Shown here: positions 37,742-50,453 of the stretch, piece after piece
How positions within the stretch are numbered: the stretch's first letter is position 1
Layout of the letters: each line of letters begins with the position of its first letter
NCBI GenBank assembly: GCA_949752795.1
Contig: CATKHW010000424.1
Coordinates: 558,001-622,000 of the forward strand
DNA: 64,000 bases
From: Hyperoodon ampullatus
Lineage: Eukaryota > Chordata > Mammalia > Artiodactyla > Ziphiidae
Direction of reading: 5' to 3'
The notes under the pieces: generated by a model
Database searches by the model: none
Seen by the model: the letters and a program-made list of their open reading frames with translations, nothing else
What the model was told of the DNA's origin: nothing
Program-made: the position numbers and the translations under genes

Positions 37742-38244
37742 TGAGGAACGGGACAAAAAGCAGAGGAGGTGTTCATCTCCGGCAACGTTCATTAAAAATT
37801 CCTGGGAGATAAAAAGAGAATCTGGGCAATAAAATAAAGTCTAACCTGTTTTTCCTTTGTGCTTTGTCTAATTTCACGTGCTCCTAGGGTTCCGCATGCA
37901 GAGGTCCCACACCCGGCACTTCAGACCCGATTACCTAGTGCAGAATGGCTGGGTCGACACCTCAGCTAGCGGGGTCCCATGGAGACTCTGCGACATAGAG
38001 CCTGAGCTGCAGCCAACCCAGCCCTCGAGAGCTCCATCCCCTCCCTCCTGCTGACGCTGCTGGAACCCCTACACAGCAGCCCAGCTCACAGCCCGTGGGG
38101 GAGTGCACGCTCTCACCTCTCCATTCTGTTTTCAATATATAAAGTTTCCTTTGCTTCTGAACCAAACTCAGTCTTGATCTGTTTGCTCCAATGACACTGG
38201 GCACAGGGACTCCTCTTGGGGTCCACTCTGGAGGATCAGTAACA
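37742..38244 (+). mobile_element. 3' LTR-like segment of the class I ERV
   Basis: The segment starts TGAGGAACGGG and ends CAGTAACA, which gives the TG...CA ends expected of an LTR and a length of 503 bp. It lies directly downstream of the pol and env remnants on the same strand. A TATA/polyadenylation-like stretch is present at about 38135-38150 (TCAATATATAAAG). A C- and T-rich end domain follows (GATCTGTTTGCTCC, then CTCCTCTTGGGGTCC), as in many class I LTRs. No partner 5' LTR is visible upstream. The exact start is uncertain. Confidence 0.6.
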
Positions 38245-38571
38245 GAAATTGAGAACATTGTAACTTCAATGAACAGATGTGTGAGCCAAACTGTAGTCAA
38301 CCTAGAGCAGTGTATAAGGCTCGGGTAAAATAAGATGTTTCTAAGACTTACATCTGATATTTCCATCACTTTATTATAAGCAAGTTTAGTGAAGACGTCT
38401 GTCTTATTTGTCAGGTCAACATTAGAGAAATGAAGTGATTTATTCCCAAGGATGTACATCGAATACTCTTGGCTGAAGCTTTAATCTTGTTTTGAATGCT
38501 TTTCCATTGAAAATGATACCTCTCTTTCAGCTTCCCCATTTCTGAGAAGTACAAAATCTTATAATTTATTA
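38245..38571. other. Unassigned flank between LTR and L1 fragment
   Basis: AT-rich DNA with no repeat partner in the window. The minus-strand frame covering 37962-38459 (165 codons) runs through the LTR-like segment into this flank and has no recognisable domain, so I do not call it. Confidence 0.4.
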
Positions 38572-38755
38572 TTACCAAAGGGGAAAGGTAGGTGAAGGGA
38601 TAAATTAACAGTTTGGGATTAACACATACACACTGCTATGTATAAAACAGATCATCAACAAGGAACTACTGTATAGCACAGGGAACTACACTGAATATTT
38701 TGCAATAACCTTTAAGGGGAAATAATCTGAAAAAGAATAGATATTTTTATTGACA
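38572..38755 (+). mobile_element. L1 3'-UTR fragment
   Basis: Reads as an L1 3' UTR: ATTACCAAAGGGGAAAGG, TTTGGGATTAACACATACAC, ACTGTATAGCACAGGGAACT, then ATCTGAAAAAGAATAGATAT. Both ends are cut, and the element's terminal part and A tail are missing. It is from a different L1 group than copy 1 and gives a useful reference for the decayed 3'-UTR part of the macrosatellite monomer. Confidence 0.85.
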
Positions 38756-38979
38756 TCATGTATCAATGACAGATAAAATGTAACCTAAGCAAGGCCGATG
38801 GTGAGCACTTCTGACTCTGAAGATTTAAATCATCTAAAGTTTGGACTCTGTCTAATTCCCAAGGCCCTTAATGGACATATATGTAGCCATAGCTTAAAAA
38901 TTCCCCAGTTTGTTGTTCAGGGAGGCATTGATTTGGAAAACTCCCTGGTGTTCTCCTTACATGCACGGGACCATTCCTA
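38756..38979. other. Unassigned 0.2-kb joint before the macrosatellite resumes
   Basis: Not repeated in the window. The phrase GGAAAACTCCCTGGTGTTCT near 38937 has the feel of an LTR fragment, but I cannot support a family. Confidence 0.3.
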
Positions 38980-40110
38980 CGGCTAAAACATGCCTGTCAC
39001 ACCTAGAGGATGGTACACCATTTGATCGGAAACAGTTTGGAAAAGGCACCTCATCTCCTCATCGCCTGGTGCTCGGGTTCACCCCTCCAGCATCTTTCCT
39101 AACAATCTCCTCACTTGGTGATATCAGCACCGTCAAAATCCTGTTGAACACAGTTTGGAATTTGTCCAGAGGATGAAGCGGAAGGATGAGAAAAATTTAG
39201 AGACAAGTCCTAGGTGTTCGGACAGGCACATGCCACTCTAATTTCCAATCCGGAAGACAAATTCATCAAAGGCTAGAATTGCCCACGAAAACAGAATAGG
39301 GCTAGAGGAAATCCCGCTGTTTTGTGTCCAGTTTCCAAAAACACAAGTTGAAAAATGGAACTCACGGGCACTAAAATTCATGAAACTGCAGAGTTGAAAA
39401 TATCTATCATCAAAAAATGTCTTGAGGTAAGTCACAGAAAAGGACTTGTAAGCAAGGGAGAGTGGCAGGAAACAGATTTGAAGATGTGGAAAGGACTCCC
39501 CATTAAAGCACAAGAAAAGGGGCTGAACATCGCCAATGATGCAGTTGGCCAAAAAGGGCGTATGCATTTTTTCTGAATATATTCAAGAAAAGGCCATACA
39601 CACGTTTTATCCAACCAAACAGGTGGGCACTGGAAATCAATACTACAAAATGTATCACTTCACATCAGTCAGAAGGGTCATCCACATAAAGTGTAAACAC
39701 CCGAAATGCAGGACAGGGTGAGGAGAAAAGGGAGCCCTGTGAGGCTGATAGTGGAAATGTAATTTGCCAATGGCCACTCTGGAGAAGTGTATTGTGTTTT
39801 CTAAAACATCTAAAAAATGAGCTACAGAGCATAGGGCACTTGCACTCATGGGTGTATACCTTGGGAAAAACAAAAATCGACAGGAAACAGGCACCCCAAC
39901 GTTTACCACCTCTCTGTTAAAAAGGGCCTCAATTTCGATATAACATAAATGTCCCTGGAAGGATAAAATGGATAAAAGAGATGGGGTACTTATGTAGAGT
40001 GGAATATTACTCATCCAGAAATCAATGAAATAAGGCCAGTTGTAACAACTCTAGAGGAGATACATACGATCATTCTAAGTGACGTATGTCAGAAAGAAAA
40101 AGACACATAT
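38980..40110 (+). repeat. Macrosatellite monomer M8, 5' truncated and diverged
   Basis: Monomer sequence resumes near AAAACATGCCTG (38987), inside the unrecognised part of the unit, and runs to the next landmark at 40111. It is strongly diverged. L1 ancestry is easiest to see here: GTATACCTTGGGAAAAAC near 39855, then GGTACTTATGTAGAGTGG and AATATTACTCATCC near 39986, and TCATTCTAAGTGACGTATGT near 40070. These are in the same order and spacing as in the L1 copy at 33120-34478. Confidence 0.85.
39545..39616. repeat. Heavily decayed inverted repeat of M8
   Basis: The left arm is close to consensus. The right arm has many changes and pairs only at the tip (TTCTGAATATATTCAAGAA) and in part of the outer end. 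Confidence 0.65.
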
Positions 40111-41864
40111 CATAAGATGTCACTTAAAGGTGGAATCAAAAATGGCTACACATGAAATAAATTACAAAACAGAAACATAGTCAAATATGTAGAAAATAGA
40201 CGTAAGGCTGCTAAATGGGAAAGGTGGGGAAGGGTGAGGTATTATCCAGGAGGTTGAAATTAGCAAAGATACCATTCTAAGTACCAAATTGAATAACTGA
40301 CAATGCCTACACGGTACCTCAAAGAACTGCACTCAGCCCACTCAAGTCACTGGAAAATAATACATATGACTGGTAAGCATCTGAAAAAGAATTTATTGTT
40401 GTCTCACAGTACATGAATCAAGTGAATGCACAGCAGCAAAAAACAGAGCTTTGAAAATCAGTTGTAACCAATATAAAAATAAATTTAAAAATATGTATAA
40501 AAACAGTGAGACAGACAAAACTTCTTACAACTTTTGTTGAAGGGCTACGATGTAACATGGATTGAACACATGTAGACCCACAGCAGGATGATATATAAGG
40601 CTGGAATCTATGCACGCTAAGACATGTTAGAGAGGCTGGGTGAGGAAATGCCGACCTTTTAAAGTAATACAGCCTGGTTCCATTCCATGGGTCCCAAATC
40701 TGCAGGTTCAAGGGAATCTTCTGACAGCGAAAACATGCCTGGAAAACCAAGATGAACGTACACCGTGTGCTCAGGAAAGGTGTCTAAAATGCACCTCATT
40801 TTTGATCTCCTGGTGCTGGGGTTCGCCATTCCAGCCACATTACTAACAATCTCCCCACTTGGAGAATCAGCACCTTTAACCTCCTGTTTCACACAGTTTG
40901 CAATTTGTGCAGAGGATAAACGGGAAGAGGGGGAACCAATGAGAGACTAGCTGTAGGAGTTTTGACAGGCACATGTCACTCTAATTTCCCATTAGGAAGA
41001 AGAATTAACCAAAGGCACAGCCTGCCTCCCCAGAACCAGAATAGGGCGGGAAGCAATACAATGGTTTGGCGGCCAGCTCACAAAAAATGCGAGTTGAAAA
41101 ATGGAGCTCAGGAGCAGACAATTCAAAGACCTGCAAAGATATAAATGATAACCAACATCCAAAAATATATTCAGGTAAGGCAACGAAGAGGATCTGAATG
41201 AGCGGCAGAATTGCAGGAAACAGATTTCAAAACGTAGATTGTACTCACAGGTAAATCATATGAAAAGCAGCAGAATTTCTAAAATGATGCAGTTGGGCAA
41301 AAGGGTGTATGCGTTTTTTTCGTGAATATCTTCAGGAAAAAAACACATACAGAGTTTTTGGCCAACCAAGCAAGCGGGAAATGCAAGTCTGCTCAACAAA
41401 GAAGTTTCAATTTCCACTGCTCAGAAAAGCCATCCAAAAAATGTGTACAAAGCAGAAAAGCAGGAGAGGCCATGGAGAACAGGGAGCTACTCACGCTGAT
41501 GGGTGGGGTATAAATATCCAAGAGCCACTCTGAAGAAGTGTATGCTGTTTCCTAAAACATCTAAAATACAAAGCCCCCGAGCAAAGGGGACTTCAACTCA
41601 TGGGCATATGACTTGGGAAGACTAAATATCAACAAGACACAGGCACCCCAAAATTTAGGGCTGCTCTGCATACAAGAACCTCCACTTCGGTTCACATAAA
41701 GTATGCCAGGAAAAAGAGAAATGCATAAAGAACTTGTGGTAATTTTGTACAACGGAATATCACTCAGACGTGATATCAATGCCATAAGGCCAGTAGCAGC
41801 ATAATGAGTGGATTAAGGTACGATGATTCTAAGTGCAATAAGTCACACAGAAAAAGAATCTAAT
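40111..41864 (+). repeat. Macrosatellite monomer M9 (1754 bp)
   Basis: Complete, of the diverged type. It is almost identical over its length to M17 (57917-59669), 17.8 kb to the right. The start, around 40190-40510, aligns with L1 3' UTR up to an A-rich end (AATATAAAAATAAATTT near 40470). Confidence 0.92.
41293..41365. repeat. Partly decayed inverted repeat of M9
   Basis: 73 bp. The outer right end TTTTTGGCCAA and part of the arms still pair, and the tip is altered. The same changes are seen in M17. Confidence 0.7.
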
Positions 41865-43222
41865 CATAAGATATCACTTATAGAGGTAATGTCAACATCA
41901 CAACACATGAACTGAATTAGGAAAGAGAACAGAGTCTCACATTTAGAAAACACTCTTATGCCTGCTTAAGGGGAAAGTAGAGGTGGGGTGATGCATAAAA
42001 CTAGAGTTTGATGTTAGCACAGGTACCATTCCATAAACCAAATACAGAATAGACAAGACCTACACTTTCCTCAGTGAACGGGACTCAACACCCCTATTCC
42101 ACGCACAGGAATATATCTGACTAGTAAAAAATCTTAAAACCTATGTATTGATATGTCTCTGTAAGGGAATCAATTGTGTCTAGACCGGCATAAACACGTC
42201 CGTGAAAATCAGTTCAACCCCATTATAAAAATGAATTTCAAAAACAAAACAAAATAACAGCGAAATTCTTACACAATTCCTTCAGGGGTTCTGATGAAAC
42301 CTGGAATGACCCTATCTGCAAAGAGAGCTGGATGAGACATAAGGCTGGACACCAGGGAATGAGAGGACTGGTGAGATTGGGAGAGAAAATGCAGACCCTT
42401 TAAAGTAGTAATGCATGCCACCATTCCATGGGTCCCAAATCTCCAGGTAGAAGGGAATATCACTACAGTTATAACATGTATGGGAAACCTAGAGAATGAA
42501 CACACTGTTTTGGCGAAAGGTTTCTAAAAGTCTCCTAATTTTTCCTCTCCTTGTGCTCCAATTTGGCATTCCAACTGCTTTACTATCAATCTCCCAACTT
42601 TGGAGAGTCAACCCCTAAAACCTCCTGGTTCGCACAGTTTGCTAATTGTGCAGAGGATGAAAGGGAAGAGGGAGAACCAATCAGAGAGTAGATGAAGGCA
42701 TTTGGACGGGCACATGTCACTCTAATTTCCCATTCAGGAAGAACAATTAACCAAAGCCTCAGCCAACAGCAGGGAATCAGTATAGCCACCCCTGGAACCA
42801 GTATAGGTCCTGAAGCAATATTGTGGATTTGCGGACAGCTCACAAAAATGGGATTTCAAAATTGGAGCTCAGGGGCACAGAAATTCACAAACCTGCAGTT
42901 ATAAAGAACTACTCAATTCCAAAAATCTGTTGAGGAAAGGCAAAGAAGTGGACTTGAAAATGAGGCAGAATTGCACAAAACATATTTCAAGAGGTAAATT
43001 AGAATCACCTTTAAAGCTCAGGAAAAGCATCACAACTTCGACAATGATGCACTTGGCCAAAAAGGGCATATGACTTTTCTCCTGAATTCAGGAGAAAACG
43101 CATACGACCTTTTTGGCCAATCAAGCAAGCGCACAATGCAAATCCACAGTACAAAGAATTGTCACTTCCAACCGGTAAAAAGGGATATCTGAAAATCTGT
43201 AAAAACCACAAAGACAAGAGAA
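41865..43222 (+). repeat. Macrosatellite monomer M10, cut short by MS2
   Basis: Runs normally for 1358 bp from the landmark to AAAAACCACAAAGACAAGAG, where MS2 begins. The last 0.4 kb of a normal monomer is absent. Same architecture as M0 and M18. Confidence 0.93.
43053..43120. repeat. 68-bp inverted repeat of M10
   Basis: Four central bases are missing symmetrically, so the tip is CCTGAATTCAGG. Four pairs are mismatched. The palindromic form survived the loss. Confidence 0.9.
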
Positions 43223-46200
43223 AGATGACAAGGGCATGAAGCAATGTGATCCCAAGGGTCATGGAGGATTGTGATGACAAGTGCATGGAGCATTGTGATG
43301 ACAAGATTATGTAGCATTTGCTGACAAAGGCATGGAGAATTGTGATGACAAGGTTCATGGAGCACTGTGATGACAAGCCACAAGGAGCACTGTGATTAGA
43401 GTGGTCATGGAGCACTGGGCTGACAAGGGCATGGATCATTGTGATGACAAGGGTCATGGAGCATTTTGATCACAAGAGTCCCAGATCATTGTGTTGTCAG
43501 GGTTCATGGAGCGTTGTGATGACAGTGGTCCTGGAGCATTGTGATGGCAGGGATCATGGAGCATTGTGATGAGAAGGTCATGGAGCATTGGCCTGAAAAT
43601 GTTCATCTAGTATTGTGATGACAGGGGTCATGGAGCATTGTGATGACAAGGTACTGGAGCATTGTGATAAGAAGACCATGGAGCCTTGTGATGACAAGTC
43701 TCATGGAGCATTCTGATGAAAAGGGGCATGGAGCATTGTGATTACAGGGGTCTTGGAGCATTGTGATGACAAGGGCATGGAGCATTGTGATGAGAAGGAC
43801 ATGGAGCGTTCTGATGACATGCATCACGGAGCACTGTGATGACAAGGGTATGTAGCATTGTGATTACAGGGGTCTTGGAGCACTGTGATGAAAAGGGCAT
43901 GGATCATTGTGATGAAAAAGGCATGGAGCCTTGTCATGACAGGGTTCAAGGAGCATACTGACGACAAGTGTCAGGGAGCATTGTGATGACAAGGGTATTG
44001 AGCATTGTGATGACAAAGGTCATGGAGCATTGTGATGAGAAGACCATGGATAATTGTGATGACGAGCGTCATGGGGCATTGTGATGATAAGTTTTATGGA
44101 ACATTTTGATCAGAAGGATTGGAAGCATTGTGATGACAGAGGTCATAGAGCATTTTGATTTCATTGTTATGACAATAGCATGAAGCATTATGATGATGGG
44201 CATAGTGCATTTTGATGACAGGGTTCTTGGAGCAGTGAGATGAAAAGGGGCATGGAGCATTGTGATAACAGCAGTCTTGGAGCATTGTGATGACAAGGGC
44301 ATGGAACATTGTGATTACAGGGGCCGTGGAGCATTGTGATGACAAGGGTCATGGAGCCTTGTGATGACAAGGCTGTGGAACATTGTGATGGCAGGGGTCA
44401 GGGAGCATTGTTATGACAGGGGTAATGGAGCATTGTGATGACAAGGGCATGGAGCATTCATCTGAAAAATTTCATGGATTATTGTGATGAGAGGGGGAAG
44501 GAGCATTGTGATGACAAGGGCACGGAATACTGAGATACATGTGTCATGCAACATTGTAATGACAAGCGCATGGAGCATTGTGATAAGAAGGACATCGAGC
44601 ATTTTGACGTCAAGCGTCATGGAGCTTTGTGATGACAAGGCCATGGAGCAATGTGATGAGAGTGTTCATGGAACATTGTGATGACAATGGCATGCAGCAT
44701 TGTGATGCCAAGGGTCATGGAGCTTTGTGATGACAAAGGTCATGGAGCATTTTGATGACAAGTGTGTGGTGCACTCGGTTGTGAAGGGCGGGGAGCATTG
44801 TGATGACAGGGTCATGGAACAATTTGATGAAAATTGTCATGGAACATTTTGATGAAAGTGGTTATGGAACGTTGTGATGTCAGGGGTCCTGGAGCATTTT
44901 GATGAAAAGGGTCATGGAGCATTTTGATGACAGGGGTTATGGAACATTGTGATGTCAGGGGTCATCGAACATTGTGATGATAAGTGCATGTAGCATTGTG
45001 ATGACAGGCGTCATGGAACATTGTGATGACAGGGGTGAGGGAGTATTGTGATGAGTAGTGATGTAACATTGTGATATCAGTGGTGAGAGATCATTTTGAT
45101 GAGAAGTGCATGGAGCATTGTGATGACAAGGTTTATGGAGCACTGTGATGAAATGATTGTGGAGCACTGTGATGAAAACTGCATGGCACATTGTGATGAC
45201 ATGGGTCATGGAGCATTGTGCTGAGAAAGGCATAGAGCATTGTGATGACAAGGGTCAAATAGCATTGTGATGAAAAGTTCATGGAGCATTGTGGTGAAAA
45301 ATGTCACAGAGATTCGTGATGACGAGGGCATGTACCATTGTGACAACAAAGGTCATGAAGCATTGAGATGACTGGAGTCACGGAGCATTGTGATGACAGG
45401 GGTCAGGGAGCATTGTGATAACAAGTGCATGGAGCATTGTGATGACAAGTGTCATGCAGCACTCTGATGACAAGCTTGTGAAGTATTTTGATGACAATGG
45501 CATGGAGCATTCTGATGACATGCGTCATGGAGCTTTGTGATGACAAGGGCATGGAGCAATGTGATGAGAGGGTTCATGGAGCATTGTTATGACAATGGAA
45601 AGGAGCATTGTGATGCAAAGGGTCATGGAGCTTTGTGATGACAAAGGTCATGGAGCATTTTGATGACAAGCGCGTAGTTCATTGTGATGAGAAGTGCAGG
45701 GAGCATTGTGATTACATGGGTTATGGAGCATTGTGCTTACATGTGCATCGAGCATTGTGATGACAAATGTCATGGAGCATTCTGCTGAAAATTGCATGGA
45801 GCTTTGTGATGACAAGGGACACAGAGCATTGTGATGAAGAGTTCATGGAGCATTGTGATGAGAATCATGGAGCAATGTGATGAAATGTATCATGGAACAT
45901 TTTGATGACAGTGGTTATGGAACATTGTGATGTCAGGGGTCATGGAGCATTGTGATGAAAAGTGTCATGGAGCATTTTGTTACAGGGGTTATGGAACATT
46001 GTGATGTCAGGGGTCATGGAGCATTGTGAAGATATGGGCATGTAGCATTGTGATGATATGGGCATGTAGCATTTTGATGACTGGGTTCATGGAACATGGT
46101 GATGATGGCGTGAGGGAGTATTGTCATGACTAGTGATGGAACATTGTGATATATGTGGTGAGAGAGCATTTAGATGAGAAGTGCATGGAGAATTGTGATG

Positions 46201-49027
46201 ACACGTTTTATGGAGCATAGCGATGAAAAGGATGTGGAGCATTGTGATGACAAGCGCATGGTGAAATGTTATGACATGGGTCATGGAGCATTGTGCTGAC
46301 AAGTGCATGGAGCATCGTGATGACAAGCGTCATGGAGCATTGTGCTGACAAAGGCATGTAGCATTGTGATGACAAGGCTCATAGGGTTTTGTGATGAAAA
46401 GTTCATGGAGCATTGTGGTGACAAAGGTCACAAAACCTTGTGTGACGAGGGCATGGACCATTGTGATGACAAAGGTCATGAATCATTGTGATGACTGGAG
46501 GCACGGAGCACTGTGATGACAAGGGCATGGAGCACTGTGACGACAGGGGCATGGAACATTGGTCTGACAAGTTTCATGGATTACTGTGATGACAGTGTGC
46601 ATGACGCATTGTGATGACAAGGGTATGGAGCATTGTGATGACAAGGTTATGGATTATTGTGAAGACAGGTGTCAGGGAGCATTTTGATGACTTATGTCAT
46701 TGTCCATTGCGATGACAATGGCATGGAGTGTTGTGATGCCAAGTGTCATGGAGGATTGTGATGACAAATGTAATGGAGCATTTTGATGACAAGGGCTTAG
46801 AACATCGTGATGACAAGGGTCATGGAGCATTGTGATGACAAGAGCTTGGAGCATTGTGATGACAAATGTCACAGAGCCTTGTGTGACGAGGGCATGGACC
46901 ATTGTGATGACAAAGGTCATGAAACATTGTGATGATTGGAGTCATGGAGCATTGTGATGGCATCGGTCAGGGAGCATTGTGATGACAACGGCATGGAGCA
47001 TTGTGATAAAAGGGGCATGGAACATTGGTCTGACAAGTTTCATGGATTATTGTGATGACAGTGGGCATGGCACTTTGTGATGACAAAGGCATGGAGCACT
47101 GTGGTGACAAAGGTCACAGAGCCTTGTGTGACGAGAGCATGGACCATTGTGATATAAAATGTCATAAAGCATTGTGATGACTAGTGTCACGGAGCATTGT
47201 GATGACAGGCGCATGGAACATTGGTCTGACAATTTTCATGGATTTTTGTGATGACAGTGGGCATGGCTCATTGTGATGACAACGACATGGAGCATTCTGA
47301 TGACAAGGTCATGGAGTATTGTGAAGACAGATGTCAGGGAGCATTTTGAGGACATATGTCATGGTCAATTGTGATGACAATGGCATGGATTATTGTGATG
47401 CCAAGTGTCATGGAGCATTGTGATGACAAGTGTTATGGAACATTTTGATCAGAAGGGTTTGGAGCATTGTGATGACAGAGGTCATTGAGCATTTTGATTT
47501 CCTTGTGATGACAATAGCATGAAATATTATGGTGATAGGCACGGTGCATTGTGATGACATGTTTCATGAAGCATTGAGAAGAAAAGTGGCATGGAGCACT
47601 GTGATTACACGGGTGTTGGAGCATTGTGATGACAAGGGCATTGAGCATTGTGATTACAGGGGTCTTGGAGCATTGTGATGACAAGGGTCATGGAGGCTTG
47701 TGATGACAAGGCCGTGGAACACTGTGATAGCAGGGGTCATGGAGCATTGTTATGACAGGTGTAATGGAGCACTGTGATGACAAGGGTATGGGGCATTGGT
47801 CTGAAAAGTTTCATGGATTATTTTGATGAGAGTGGGCATGGAGCATTGTGATGACAAGGGCACGGAACACTGTGATACATAGATCATGCAGGATTGTAAT
47901 GACAAGGGCATGTAGCATTGTTTTGAGAAGGACATCGAGCATTGTTTTTACAAGAGTCATGGAGATTTGGGATGACTAGTGCATGGAGCAATGTGATGAG
48001 AGGCTTCATGAATCATTGTGATGACATTGGAATGGAGCATTGTGATGCCAATGGTCATGGAGCTTTGTGATGACAAATGTCATGGAGCATTTTGATGACA
48101 TGTGTTATGGAGCATTGTGAGGTCAGGGGTCATGGAGCATTGTGATGAAAAGGGTCATGGAGCATTTTGATTACATGGGTTATGGATCATTGTGATGTCA
48201 GGTGTCATGGAGCACTGTGATGATAAGGGCATGTAGTATTGTGATGACAGAGGTCAGGGAAAATTGTGATGACAAGGGTGAGGGAGTATTGTTATGACTA
48301 AGATGGAACATTGTGATATCAGTGGTGACAGATCATTTTGATGAGAAGTGCATGCAGCATTGTGATGACAAGCTGGTGGAGCATTTTGCTGACAAGCGCA
48401 TGGAGCATTGTGATGACAAGGGTCATTGAGTATTGTGCTGAGAAAGGCATGGAGCATTGTGATGACAAGGGTCATGGAGCATTGTGATGAAAAGTTCATG
48501 GAGCATTGTGGTGACACAGGTCACAGAGCCTTGTTATGAGGAGGGCATTGACCATTGTGATAACAAAGATCATGAAGCATTGTGGTGAATGGAGTCACGG
48601 AGCATTGTGATGACAGGGGTCATGGAGCATTGGGATGTCAAGGGCATGGAGCATTGTGATGACAGGGGCATGGAGCAATGGTCTCACAAATTTCATGGAT
48701 TATTGTGATGACAGTGGGCATGGTGCATTGTGATGAAAAGAGCATGGAACTTTGTGATGACAACGTCCTGGATTATTGTGAAGACAGGTGTCAGGAAACA
48801 ATGTGATGACATATGTCACGGTCCATTGTGATGCCAATGACATGGAGCATTGTGATGCCAAGTGTCATGGAGGATTGTGATGACAAAGGTAAAGGAGCAT
48901 TGTGATGATCAGGACATGGAGCAATGTGATGGCAAGACCGTGGAGCATTGTGATGAGAAGACCATGGATAATTGTGATGACAAGCAACATGGAGCTTTAT
49001 GATGAAAAGAGCCATGGAGCCTTCTGA
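43223..49027. repeat. Minisatellite array MS2, 24/25-bp unit, 5.8 kb
   Basis: Same family and same left opening block as MS1 (GAAGCAATGTGATCCCAAGG). The AGTCCCAGATCA block is near 43477 and the TTATGATGATGGG block near 44185. A related TATTATGGTGATAGG block near 47520 is one double HOR step (about 3.3 kb) further on. GAGGGAGTATTGT blocks lie near 45037, 46110 and 48277. The array ends GAGCCTTCTGA directly before CATAAGATATCAC, as MS1 does. It is about a quarter as long as MS1. Confidence 0.97.
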
Positions 49028-49277
49028 CATAAGATATCACTTATGAAGGAAATGTAAACATGGCTAAACATGAACTGAATTAGGAAAGAGAACAGAGTCT
49101 CACATTTAGAAAACATACTTATGGCTGCTTAGGGGAAAGAAAGGTGGGAAGATGCACAAAACCAGAGTTGGATATTAGCACAGGTACCGTTCAATAATCC
49201 AAATACAGAATAGACAAGACCTACTCCTTCCTCAGTGAACGGGACTCAACACCGCTATTCCCCGCAGACGAATATAT

Positions 49278-49291
49278 CTGATTAGAAAGAA

Positions 49292-49295
<4 letters not shown>
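49278..49295. repeat. Left target-site duplication of the SINE
   Basis: 18 bp, CTGATTAGAAAGAATCTT. It is repeated at 49534-49551 with one difference (A to T at the ninth base). The undisturbed site in other monomers reads CTGACTAGTAAGAATCTT. Confidence 0.92.
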
Positions 49296-49343
<48 letters not shown>

Positions 49344-49533
49344 GGTATGTGGGCCTCTCACTCTTGTGGCCTCTGTGGTTGCGGAGCACAGGCTCCGGAC
49401 ACGCAGGCTCAATGGCCATGGATCATGGGCCAAGCCGCTCCGCGGCATGTGGGATCCTCCCAGACCGGGGCACGAATCCGTGTCGCCTGCAGCGGCAGGC
49501 GGACTCTGAACCACTGTGCCACCAGGGAAGCCC
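49296..49533 (-). mobile_element. CHR-type SINE (tRNA-derived, cetartiodactyl), minus strand
   Basis: Read on the minus strand, the element begins GGGCTTCCCTGGTGGCACAG at 49533 and continues through a tRNA-like head. A B-box-like GGATTCGTGCC lies near 49475. It ends in an A tail that appears here as an unbroken T run up to 49341, about 48 nt counting the two T bases that may belong to the target site. The body is about 192 bp and looks full length. The long pure tail and near-perfect target-site duplication show a recent insertion. Elements of this type are a hallmark of whales, hippos and ruminants. This form, with ACATGCCGCGGAGCGGC, is the one I associate with cetaceans. Confidence 0.93.
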
Positions 49534-49551
49534 CTGATTAGTAAGAATCTT
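49534..49551. repeat. Right target-site duplication of the SINE
   Basis: CTGATTAGTAAGAATCTT, directly after the SINE head. It matches 49278-49295 in 17 of 18 bases. Confidence 0.92.
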
Positions 49552-50453
49552 AAAACCTATGTATCGATATGTCTCCGTAAGGGAATCAAGTCTGTCTAGA
49601 CCGGCATAAACACGTCAGTGAAAATCAGCTCAACCTCATTATAAAAATGAATTTCAAAAACAAAACAAAAAAAAAAAAACAGGGAAATTCTAACACAATT
49701 CCTTCAGGTGTTATGATAAAACCTGTAATGACTCTATTCAAAATGACAGCTGGAAGAGACATAAGGCTGGTCACTTGGGACTGAGAGGATTGGTGAAATT
49801 GGGTGAGAAAATGCAGACGCTTTAAAGCAATAATGCATTCCACCAATTCCATGGGTCCCAACTCTCCAGGTAGAAGGGAATATCACTACAGTTATAACAT
49901 GTACGGGAAACCAAGAGAATGGACACACTGTGTATAAGAAAGCTTTCTAAAACTCAACTAATAGTCCCACTCCTGGTGATCCGGTTTGAATTTCCAACTG
50001 CTTTATTATCAATCTCCCAACTTGGAGAGACAGATCCTTTAACCTCCTGTTTCTCACACGTTGCCAAATTGGCAGAGGATGAAAGGGAAGATGGAGAACC
50101 AATGAGAGAGTATCTGTTAGGCATTTGGACGGGCACATGTCACTCTAATTTCCAGGCAGGAAGAAGAATTAATCAAAGTCTCAGCCAACGACTGGGAACC
50201 TCTATAGGTCCTGAACCAAAATTTTGGACTTGCGGTCAGCTCACAAAATAGAGTCGAAAAATGGAGCTCAGGGGCACAGCAATTCAAAAACTGGCAGAGT
50301 ACTAAAGGGCAACTATCGTCCAAAAATCTGTTCAGGGAAAGCAACGAGGAGGAATTGAAAGTGAGCCAGAATAGCAGGAAACAAATTTCAAGAGGTACAT
50401 TGGAATTGCCTTCAAAGCACAGGAAGAGGGGCACAACTTCGACAATGATGCAC

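Noticed and set aside
37962..38459. 165-codon minus-strand frame
   Set aside because: It runs antisense through the LTR-like segment and into unassigned flank, and no domain is seen.
49221..49514. 97-codon frame with a long Lys run
   Set aside because: The Lys run is the A tail of the SINE read in frame.
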